Shown here: positions 1-5,205 of the stretch, one piece after another
Numbering within the stretch: the stretch's first letter is position 1
Layout: each line of letters opens with the position of its first letter
NCBI GenBank assembly: GCA_934229335.1
Contig: CAKQDQ010000161.1
Coordinates: forward strand, 1 to 5,205
Length of the DNA stretch: 5,205 bases
From: an uncultured Prevotella sp.
GTDB lineage: Bacteria; Bacteroidota; Bacteroidia; Bacteroidales; Bacteroidaceae
Direction: 5' to 3'
Notes under the pieces: generated by a model
Databases searched by the model: none
Told to the model about the DNA's origin: nothing
The model's input: the letters and a program-made list of their open reading frames with translations, nothing else
Position numbers and translations under genes: made by a program

Positions 1-632
1 GTATATATGTACTCACGATACACTTCATCAGAGAAGAGATATAGGTCATATTTCTTCACGAGATCACGTATCTGGTTCATCTCTCTCCTCGTATACAGAT
101 ACCCTGTAGGGTTATTAGGATTACAAATCATAATAGCCCTTGTACGTGAATTAATCAACTCTTCAAACTTCTCAACCTTTGGCAGTGAGAAGCCCTCATC
201 TATTGTTGTAGCTATTGTCCTTATCTTTGCACCAGCAGATATGGCAAACGCCATATAGTTAGCGTAAGCAGGTTCTGGCACAATAATCTCATCACCAGGA
301 TTAAGGCATGCCATAAAAGCGAAGAGTATCGCCTCACTACCTCCACTTGTAATAATAATATCATCAGGGTTAACTGCAATATTGTACTTAGCGTAATATC
401 CCACCAGTTTTTCCCTATATGACTGTATTCCCTGTGACGGTGAATACTCTAATATCTCTCTTTTTATATTTTTCAAGGCATCCAGTCCGACCTGCGGTGT
501 TGGCAAGTCTGGCTGTCCTATATTCAGATGATACACCTTCATGCCTCGCTGTTTAGCAGCTACTGCGAGTGGAGCGAGCTTTCTTATTGGCGACTCTGGC
601 ATCTCCACTCCGCGTTTTGATATCTCTGGCAT
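1..632 (-). CDS. PLP-dependent aminotransferase, class I/II (aspartate aminotransferase-like), C-terminus cut by window edge
   Basis: Probably transfers an amino group between an amino acid and a 2-oxo acid using pyridoxal phosphate in the cytoplasm. Only the first 210 residues are visible; the family is usually about 390-400 residues. Visible fold-type I landmarks: IGQPDLPTP at 38-46 (substrate-side loop), TSGGSEA at 95-101 (cofactor phosphate region), PAYANY at 121-126 (aromatic residue that stacks on the PLP ring), NPNNPTG at 171-177 (conserved Asn and Gly), and SDEVYREY at 201-208, whose Asp202 and Tyr205 contact the pyridine ring. The Schiff-base lysine, expected about 30 residues further on, lies beyond position 1. 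ATG at 632 is chosen because the MPEISKRG extension looks native to the Bacteroidetes family; an in-frame ATG at 602 is the alternative. There is no Shine-Dalgarno; the leader is A-rich. The gene is divergent from the rest of the window. Substrate specificity cannot be read from this half; aspartate is a guess from overall resemblance. Confidence 0.93.
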   Translation of the reverse strand, partial: MPEISKRGVEMPESPIRKLAPLAVAAKQRGMKVYHLNIGQPDLPTPQVGLDALKNIKREILEYSPSQGIQSYREKLVGYYAKYNIAVNPDDIIITSGGSEAILFAFMACLNPGDEIIVPEPAYANYMAFAISAGAKIRTIATTIDEGFSLPKVEKFEELINSRTRAIMICNPNNPTGYLYTRREMNQIRDLVKKYDLYLFSDEVYREYIY

Positions 633-703
633 TTTTGTTTGAACTTATTTTTGAGTTTATTTACGCAGCATTTTCACATACTGCCACAATTTATTAATCG
701 GCA

Positions 704-732
704 CAAAATTACAAAAAAATATCGAAATACAA
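704..732 (-). promoter_or_regulatory. Predicted Bacteroidetes-type promoter of the aminotransferase gene
   Basis: On the minus strand TAATTTTG (711 to 704) matches the -7 consensus TAnnTTTG exactly. TTG (732 to 730) lies 18 nt upstream as a -33 box, slightly closer than the usual 19-21. Transcription would start near 699, giving a leader of about 67 nt to the ATG at 632. The call rests on motif match and position only. Confidence 0.55.
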
Positions 733-776
733 GAACTTTTGCTTTTTTTTGTTATCATAAGAGATTAAAAGCCTTG

Positions 777-812
777 TTTTGTTGCCACTTTGAAAGTTAT
801 TATATAATTTTG
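777..812 (+). promoter_or_regulatory. Predicted Bacteroidetes-type promoter driving the structured RNA
   Basis: TTTTGTTG at 777-784 supplies a -33 box, with TTG at 782-784. After a 20-nt spacer comes TAATTTTG at 805-812, an exact TAnnTTTG -7 box. Spacing is ideal for the primary Bacteroidetes sigma factor. The start site would fall around 816-820, about 17-20 nt before the closing stem of the hairpin RNA. The nearest plus-strand protein start is about 275 nt away at 1095, so the first product would be the hairpin RNA; read-through into the DUF4494 gene is possible. Confidence 0.6.
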
Positions 813-816
813 CAGA

Positions 817-1026
817 ACGAACACTATGTATCCACATATATAAGTAAGTGTTCAAAATTATTTTTATATTTAATATAGGCTATTTGGATGCAGATGTTTT
901 CTCTGTTTGAGGGAACAATGTAATCATTGTGACTGAAAACAGAGGAAGCAGATGCGCCAAAGAGACTGTATTAAATATAATTTCAGAAATAAAAATGTTC
1001 ACTTACTGATATATATAAATAATTTT
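817..1026 (+). ncRNA. Structured non-coding RNA, 6S-like hairpin (candidate 6S RNA)
   Basis: If this is 6S RNA, it would bind housekeeping RNA polymerase holoenzyme by imitating an open promoter. Seen in the sequence: 864-920 pairs with 925-980 in one long arm capped by a TAAT loop. It has 43 Watson-Crick pairs and five G.U wobbles, one bulged A (888), and only G.A mismatches (879/965, 882/962, 893/952, 894/951, 909/936, 910/935, 913/932, 914/931). On the opposite strand these would become A.C and C.T clashes, so the plus strand is the functional RNA. A closing stem, 836-841/1009-1014 plus 843-850/1000-1007, leaves a bubble 851-863/981-999. The bubble's 5' strand carries CAAAATTA (853-860), the template-strand form of the TAATTTTG -7 box. 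About 200 nt total suits 6S RNA. The 5' end is inferred from the upstream promoter. The 3' end is uncertain: a short TTTT at 1023-1026 is the only terminator-like signal. A different Bacteroidales hairpin RNA is the main alternative. Structure is fairly sure; identity is inference. Confidence 0.6.
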
Positions 1027-1042
1027 GAATACTTACTTATAT
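838..1042. repeat. 25-bp inverted repeat (arms 838-862 and 1018-1042, one mismatch)
   Basis: The left arm 838-862 is the reverse complement of 1018-1042 at 24 of 25 positions; the mismatch is G850 versus T1030. A cac/gtg extension (833-835 with 1044-1046) continues past a small bulge. Each arm holds TAATTTTG pointing outward (860 to 853 on minus, 1020 to 1027 on plus). The left arm is also the 5' strand of the proposed RNA's closing stem and bubble, so the right arm is an alternative pairing partner for it. It may equally be a real promoter for the DUF4494 gene that resembles the RNA's promoter mimic. Confidence 0.8.
996..1027 (+). promoter_or_regulatory. Possible promoter of the DUF4494 gene
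   Basis: TAATTTTG at 1020-1027 is an exact -7 match. The -33 position is weak: only TGTTC at 996-1000, with a 19-nt spacer and no TTTG. Transcription would begin around 1032-1034, giving a leader of about 60 nt. The box lies inside the right arm of the inverted repeat, so it may serve RNA structure rather than, or as well as, initiation. Confidence 0.35.
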
Positions 1043-1094
1043 CGTGCACATTCATTTACACGAATCAAACTAAAAACAACTTAACATACAACCA

Positions 1095-1631
1095 ATGAGA
1101 TCAAGAACTGCAGAATGGTTTGAAACCAAAATACGCTACGAGAAGACAATGGAAGACGGTGCACAAAAAAAGGTTACGGAATCATACGTCGTTGATGCCC
1201 TATCTTTTACAGAAGCCGAAGAAGAGATAATCAGTGAGATGTCATCATATATCTCTGGTGAATTCATTGTTACTGACATTAAGAAGACTCCGTACAAAGA
1301 GATTTTCTTCAGTGACAACCCTCGTGACGACAAATGGTATAAGGTTAAACTACAGTTCATTATCTTAGACGAGAAGAGTGGAAAAGAGAAGCTTTCTGCT
1401 GTCAATTATCTTGTGCAGAGCAACACGTTTCAGAACGCGATAAAGAATGTTGAGGAGGTTATGAACACTGGTATGCAAGACTGGAAAATAGCATCCGCAG
1501 CCGAGACTACCCTGCTTGATGTATTCGAGCATGACGGTACCAAACACGTCAATAAACCTGTAGAAGACGACCGGCCTGAATATGAGGATGCCATGGCACA
1601 GGAGATGCAAGCAGAACAGGAGCAAGGATAG
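1095..1631 (+). CDS. DUF4494 domain-containing protein, function unknown
   Basis: A 178-residue protein that I recognise as the DUF4494 family of Bacteroidetes; no biochemical role is known to me. The N-terminal ~145 residues form the domain. They contain AEWFETKIRYEK (6-17), a VVDALSFTEAEEEI stretch (32-45) and a basic/aromatic WYKVKLQFIILDEKSGKEK segment (81-99). YLVQSNTFQNAIKNVEEVM (105-123) follows. The alternation of beta-strand-like and helix-like segments suggests a small soluble alpha/beta fold. The last ~33 residues are acidic, rich in Glu, Asp and Gln, and probably disordered. There is no signal peptide or membrane segment, so it is likely cytoplasmic. The ATG at 1095 follows an A-rich leader without Shine-Dalgarno, and the frame is open to the TAG at 1629-1631. 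It is followed after 61 bp by the yggS-like gene on the same strand, an arrangement I recall from other Bacteroidetes, hinting at co-expression. Confidence 0.9.
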   Translation: MRSRTAEWFETKIRYEKTMEDGAQKKVTESYVVDALSFTEAEEEIISEMSSYISGEFIVTDIKKTPYKEIFFSDNPRDDKWYKVKLQFIILDEKSGKEKLSAVNYLVQSNTFQNAIKNVEEVMNTGMQDWKIASAAETTLLDVFEHDGTKHVNKPVEDDRPEYEDAMAQEMQAEQEQG

Positions 1632-1643
1632 AAACAACATAGT

Positions 1644-1665
1644 GGGGAGACATCATGGTCTCCCC
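1644..1665 (+). other. Intercistronic stem-loop between the DUF4494 and yggS-like genes
   Basis: GGGGAGAC (1644-1651) pairs perfectly with GTCTCCCC (1658-1665) around the 6-nt loop ATCATG. This is an 8-bp GC-rich stem starting 12 bp after the DUF4494 stop codon. No T-run follows (the next bases are TATTGCAATAATT), so it is not a classic intrinsic terminator. It could stabilise the upstream message, act as a processing site or cause partial termination. The stem is plain; its role is not. Confidence 0.6.
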
Positions 1666-1692
1666 TATTGCAATAATTAATGGGGTAAAAAA

Positions 1693-2346
1693 ATGATTAA
1701 AGACAACCTTAAGGAGGTACGCAACTCTCTTCACGATGGTGTGTGCCTTGTAGCAGTCAGCAAGTATCACCCTATTGAAGCAGTAGCGGAAGCCTACGCT
1801 GAGGGGCAACGTGTATTTGGAGAAAGTCGCGAGCAAGAGTTACGAATCAAGTACGATAGCCTACCGAAGGATATCGAATGGCACTTTATTGGTCATCTCC
1901 AGACAAATAAAGTAAAGTATATCGCACCATACATCGCTATGATAGAGACAGTGGACTCACTGAAACTATTGAAGGAGATAGAGCGTCAGGGAGCCAAATG
2001 TAATCGTACCATTGATGTTCTCCTTGAACTACATCTTGCTCAGGAAGACACTAAAAGCGGTATGCTACCTGACGACTGCATGAAACTTTTGGAAGATGGA
2101 GAATGGAAAGAGATGACGCACGTCCGCATACGTGGTATCATGATGATGGCGAGCAACACTGACGATACTGACGAAATAAAACGAGAGTTTCAGAAGGCAA
2201 GTGATTTCTTTGATGCGGTAAAGGCTAAATTCTTCGCCACCGATGATACCTTCTCCGTTAAATCATACGGAATGAGCCATGACTACCTTTTAGCACAGGA
2301 ACACGGCTCTAACCACGTAAGGGTCGGAAGCAAGATTTTCTCTTAG
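1693..2346 (+). CDS. yggS: YggS/PLPBP-family pyridoxal phosphate homeostasis protein
   Basis: This family is a single-domain, alanine-racemase-like TIM barrel that binds PLP and buffers its supply; it has no established catalytic activity. It acts in the cytoplasm. Here the PLP lysine is Lys24 in VAVSKYHP (20-27). Other signatures are FGESREQE (42-49, normally FGEN.VQE), WHFIGHLQTNK (63-73), the RGIMMMAS strand (147-154) and the C-terminal GMSHD (193-197). The phosphate-binding GSNHVRVGSKIF (205-216) ends the protein. At 217 residues it is slightly shorter than the usual 220-235, stopping right after KIFS where relatives usually continue with Gly-Ala/Gln-Arg or similar. The ATG at 1693 is supported by immediate alignment with family N-termini; it lacks a Shine-Dalgarno and follows an A-run. 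It lies 61 bp downstream of the DUF4494 gene and 99 bp upstream of the tamB-like gene. The gene symbol follows the E. coli family name. Confidence 0.93.
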   Translation: MIKDNLKEVRNSLHDGVCLVAVSKYHPIEAVAEAYAEGQRVFGESREQELRIKYDSLPKDIEWHFIGHLQTNKVKYIAPYIAMIETVDSLKLLKEIERQGAKCNRTIDVLLELHLAQEDTKSGMLPDDCMKLLEDGEWKEMTHVRIRGIMMMASNTDDTDEIKREFQKASDFFDAVKAKFFATDDTFSVKSYGMSHDYLLAQEHGSNHVRVGSKIFS

Positions 2347-2445
2347 TAACAATGAGCCATTTTTCTTTTATATTTTAGCATCAAGATAAAGATTCATACT
2401 ATAAATTAAGGGCGGTTGATTAATGGCGATAAATGTAGAGAACAC
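2347..2445 (+). other. 99-bp gap between the yggS-like and tamB-like genes
   Basis: No exact TAnnTTTG box is present; TATATTTT (2370-2377) is the nearest and lacks the final G. A 4-bp stem (2351-2354 with 2358-2361) followed by a T-rich tract is too weak to call a terminator. Co-transcription of the flanking genes is therefore possible but not shown. Confidence 0.4.
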
Positions 2446-5205
2446 ATGAAACATTTTGTCCGCACCATAATATGGACAGTATTTACTGTCTATCTATGTC
2501 TGTTTGCACTGCTGCGATTATCAGCAGTGCAAACGATTATTGCGGACTATCTAAGCGACGCCTTATCACAAAAATTAGGCACTAAGGTCAGTGCTAAAAA
2601 TATCGACCTTCGCCTGTTCAACCGCATCATTATCGACGACCTTACCATCTACGATCAACACTACAAGCGTATGCTGTGCGCCGGACGTGTATCGGCTACT
2701 ATCGAACTAATGCCCCTTTTTGATGGTAAGATTTCTATTTCCTCTGCACAATTATTTGGTATCAATGCAAATATTTACCGCAACGATGCCGCGTCACCAC
2801 TTAATTGTCAGTTTGTTATAGATTCTTTAAGAAGCAAAGATACAACATCTTCTACGCCTCTGAATCTGCACATTGCATCGCTCATCATACGCAACAGCAG
2901 CATCAACTACGACCAATGGGACAAACCCACAACTAACGGTAAGTTTTCGCCTTATCATATCCATCTATCACGTTTTTCCTCACACATCATTCTGTCGTCA
3001 CTCACCGACGACACCGTTGACGCTTCTCTCAAAAGGCTTTCTTTTCTCGAGGCCTCAGGACTGCACGTGAAGGATATAACGGCTGACGCCAACATCAAGA
3101 ACAACAATTTTTCGTTTAATAATATTACACTGGTGATGCCCCACACGCGTATTGCCATACCACATGCGTCGATAGCCTACAGCAAAGATAGAGGCAAGAT
3201 ACGTAAAGGCTCCTTGAAGTTCAAGGCGAAAGTGGAAGCGCATAAGATCTCGCCTACAGACTTCTCGCCACTTCTGCCCAACGGTGACGTATCGTCACTA
3301 CCCATTGTCAGCGTCAACGCAACAATGGAGGGCACAGACACACAGTCGCAGTCAACCTTAACACTATCGTCTACCAGCAATAACGACATTACCGTATCAC
3401 TGTCTGCCACCGTTCAGGACATCCTCGGAAATCCGCACGGTGACCTTCTCGTCAGTAATGTTTCCGTTTCTGACGCATTCATAAACAAGCTGTCACACGT
3501 AATAACTCTTCCAAATATATTCAATAAGACTGGGGATATCAACATTCACGGCAGAGTCAAAATGTTTGACAAGGCGCACTTCACCGCCAACACTACCCTT
3601 GTAGCTTCCCAAATAGGTAAGGCGGACATAAATGCCAAATACAACGACAGGAATATTGTTGCTGACATAAAGACGCCCAACATGGACATCACGCAACTCA
3701 CTGACGACAATAGATTCGGTAACCTTCGTTGTGACGTCAACTTGAAGGCACTATTATCCGAGAACTATAAACTACAGTCAGCCTCAGCCAAGGGCAACAT
3801 CAGCGAATTTACGTACAACAGCTATACATACCGCGACGCTACCATAGATCTCAGCTATGCAGGCGACAACATTGGAGGTACATTCACTATTCACGACCCA
3901 AACATCAACCTCAGTGTCAACGGTAAAGCATCAATAGGGGCACACAAGAGCCTCAATGCGTCTGTAGAGGCTACCGACATCTGTCCCAGCGCTATCAACT
4001 TGACACACCAGTTTGGTAGCGACCGCTTCACATTCAACATGAGAGCAGACATTAACGGCAGCAATATCAACAACATAGCAGGTAGCGTTAGTCTTAATAA
4101 TGTCAGCGTAACAAACGCTAATAGCGAGAAACAAGACGCATACCTCGACCACCTCACAGCCTCTATTGCTACCAACGACAACGGAGAAAAGGACATTTCG
4201 CTGACAAGCGACTTCGCTAATATCAATATGCATGGAAAACTCAACGTCACGACTCTTGCCAAGGGACTGAGAGACATCGTAGAATACCACATTCCCGCAC
4301 TTAGAAGCAACGACAAGAGGCGTTACAGTGACAATGAGTTTACGTTTGATGGAAACATAGATAACATTACATTCCTAAAACGCATTGTCAATATTCCCGT
4401 AGACCTTGACAAGCCCATAAACTTTAGTGGCTACGTTAACTGCCCATATAACAGTTGCGACATTAACTTATCTGCTCCATCACTGAAAGTTTCTAACACA
4501 CAGTTAGAAAATACAGAGATAGAGCTATGGACCGCCAGCTCCACCATTCGTAGCATCATAACATCTACTATGATAGAGAAGAACGGTCCCGTCAGCCTAT
4601 CGCTTGAGAATGAAGCTGGCGACAACGAGTTACGCACCGTGATGTCATGGGACAACATGAGGCAAAACATCTTCCGCGGACGCATCAACATCTTGTCGCA
4701 ATTCACGCGCAACACCGACAATAGCGCACGTGCCTTGGTCACCATTCCCCACTCTTCTTTTGAAGTGGGCGACACGGTATGGTCTGTACACTCAAGTGGT
4801 ATAGACTACACTGACGGCAAGCTATCCGTCAACCGTCTTGCCATCGAGAATCCTAACCAGCACCTTTACGTCAACGGCACCGCTTCACGCCACGCTGGCG
4901 ACTCTATCACCGCCGAACTAAAAAATATCAACATCGGCTACATCCTCAACCTTGTCAATTTCCATTCCGTAGAGTTCGACGGCTGGGCATCAGGAATCGT
5001 CAGTGCCTCTTCGGTGCTTTCTTCGCCCACTGCCACAGCGCAACTCAACGTTAGAGACTTCCAGTTTGAACACGGACATCTCGGCGACCTTACGCTTAAT
5101 GCTGATTACAACCATACCAAAGGACGAATAGAACTGGAAGGTGGCACCCCTACCCTTGCCCTGAAAGGCAACGTGTCGCCTGCTGGCAACAGCATAGACC
5201 TACAG
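2446..5205 (+). CDS. tamB: TamB-like translocation/assembly module protein (AsmA/DUF490 superfamily), C-terminus beyond window
   Basis: TamB-type proteins span the periplasm from an inner-membrane anchor as a long beta groove. They act in outer-membrane protein assembly and, in current models, lipid transfer to the outer membrane. The 920 visible codons are open to the window end; Bacteroidetes homologues run about 1450-1700 residues, so the DUF490 C-terminus is missing. Residues ~5-28 form one hydrophobic membrane segment with no cleavage site. Next comes the typical N-terminal block around ADYLSDALSQKLGTKVSA (33-50) and RIIIDDLTIYD (60-70). The remainder is beta-rich, low in Cys, and full of Asn, Thr, Ser and Asp. 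AsmA-like repeats are visible at GNISEFTYNSYTYRD (450-464) with IHDPNINLSVNG (481-492), and at NINIGYILNLVNF (827-839) with FDGWASG. ATG 2446 is chosen because it directly precedes the membrane anchor; an in-frame TTG at 2416 and the TAA at 2407 limit alternatives. Base composition is less AT-rich than in the spacer. Confidence 0.9.
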   Translation, partial: MKHFVRTIIWTVFTVYLCLFALLRLSAVQTIIADYLSDALSQKLGTKVSAKNIDLRLFNRIIIDDLTIYDQHYKRMLCAGRVSATIELMPLFDGKISISSAQLFGINANIYRNDAASPLNCQFVIDSLRSKDTTSSTPLNLHIASLIIRNSSINYDQWDKPTTNGKFSPYHIHLSRFSSHIILSSLTDDTVDASLKRLSFLEASGLHVKDITADANIKNNNFSFNNITLVMPHTRIAIPHASIAYSKDRGKIRKGSLKFKAKVEAHKISPTDFSPLLPNGDVSSLPIVSVNATMEGTDTQSQSTLTLSSTSNNDITVSLSATVQDILGNPHGDLLVSNVSVSDAFINKLSHVITLPNIFNKTGDINIHGRVKMFDKAHFTANTTLVASQIGKADINAKYNDRNIVADIKTPNMDITQLTDDNRFGNLRCDVNLKALLSENYKLQSASAKGNISEFTYNSYTYRDATIDLSYAGDNIGGTFTIHDPNINLSVNGKASIGAHKSLNASVEATDICPSAINLTHQFGSDRFTFNMRADINGSNINNIAGSVSLNNVSVTNANSEKQDAYLDHLTASIATNDNGEKDISLTSDFANINMHGKLNVTTLAKGLRDIVEYHIPALRSNDKRRYSDNEFTFDGNIDNITFLKRIVNIPVDLDKPINFSGYVNCPYNSCDINLSAPSLKVSNTQLENTEIELWTASSTIRSIITSTMIEKNGPVSLSLENEAGDNELRTVMSWDNMRQNIFRGRINILSQFTRNTDNSARALVTIPHSSFEVGDTVWSVHSSGIDYTDGKLSVNRLAIENPNQHLYVNGTASRHAGDSITAELKNINIGYILNLVNFHSVEFDGWASGIVSASSVLSSPTATAQLNVRDFQFEHGHLGDLTLNADYNHTKGRIELEGGTPTLALKGNVSPAGNSIDLQ

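Noticed and set aside
639..878. 79-codon open frame on plus inside the divergent spacer
   Set aside because: It overlaps both predicted promoters and the 5' half of the RNA hairpin. Its composition is that of translated AT-rich non-coding DNA (rich in Phe, Tyr, Lys, Ile, His and Cys). No domain is recognisable.
838..1042. The inverted repeat as a MITE or other small mobile element
   Set aside because: No target-site duplication abuts the arms; a cacat at 833-837 and 1047-1051 is not adjacent on the right side. The interior is a strand-biased RNA-type hairpin with G.U and G.A pairs, and a promoter lies just upstream. A genome search for further copies would settle it.
2271..2360. AATGAGCCAT occurring twice (in the GMSHD codons and just after the yggS-like stop)
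   Set aside because: A single 10-bp direct repeat, one copy of which is fixed by a conserved protein motif, is most simply coincidence.
2347..2380. Terminator after the yggS-like gene
   Set aside because: Only a 4-bp stem precedes the T-rich stretch, too weak to call.
2423..2449. Eight-codon open frame (MAINVENT) whose TGA overlaps the tamB-like ATG as ATGA
   Set aside because: The overlap resembles translational coupling, but so short a frame is expected by chance, and no ribosome-binding signal supports it. Conservation in relatives would be needed.
3891..4316. Minus-strand open frames of 119-141 codons within the tamB-like gene, and similar ones at 2955-3740 and 4431-4775
   Set aside because: They lie antisense to an uninterrupted 920-codon frame with clear TamB features. 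Their composition fits shadow frames and none resembles a known family.

Overview
The window looks like chromosomal DNA of a Bacteroidota member, most likely order Bacteroidales and perhaps Prevotella or a relative. Four things point there: a DUF4494 protein, a family I know only from this phylum; a Bacteroidetes-style TamB; genes without Shine-Dalgarno sequences and with A-rich leaders; and several exact matches to the Bacteroidetes -7 promoter consensus TAnnTTTG. There is no sign of phage, insertion sequence, CRISPR or recent transfer. The genus is a guess.

Layout. Positions 1-632 (minus strand) hold the N-terminal 210 codons of a fold-type I PLP aminotransferase, cut by the window edge before its catalytic lysine. 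Positions 633-1094 are a 462-bp AT-rich spacer between divergently transcribed genes. It carries an outward promoter for the aminotransferase, a plus-strand promoter at 777-812, and a strongly structured element at about 836-1042. Positions 1095-1631 encode a DUF4494 protein of unknown function. A stem-loop at 1644-1665 separates it from a YggS/PLPBP-family PLP-homeostasis protein (1693-2346). After a 99-bp gap, a TamB-like protein begins at 2446 and runs off the right end (920 codons visible). The three plus-strand genes may form one transcription unit, since I see no convincing promoter or terminator between them.

The most interesting part is the spacer. Read as plus-strand RNA, 864-980 folds into one nearly continuous hairpin. 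Its 43 Watson-Crick pairs are interrupted only by five G.U wobbles, one bulged A and eight mismatches, all of them G.A, six of these arranged as three tandem GA/AG pairs. Further out, 836-850 pairs with 1000-1014, leaving a bubble (851-863 / 981-999) between a closing stem and the long apical arm. That is the architecture of 6S RNA. The 5' strand of the bubble contains CAAAATTA, the exact template-strand complement of the Bacteroidetes -7 box TAATTTTG, placed where a 6S RNA would mimic an open promoter. A good promoter (TTG, 20 nt, TAATTTTG) sits just upstream. I therefore propose a non-coding RNA, with 6S RNA as the leading hypothesis. This rests on hand folding and motif reading, not on a covariance-model search.
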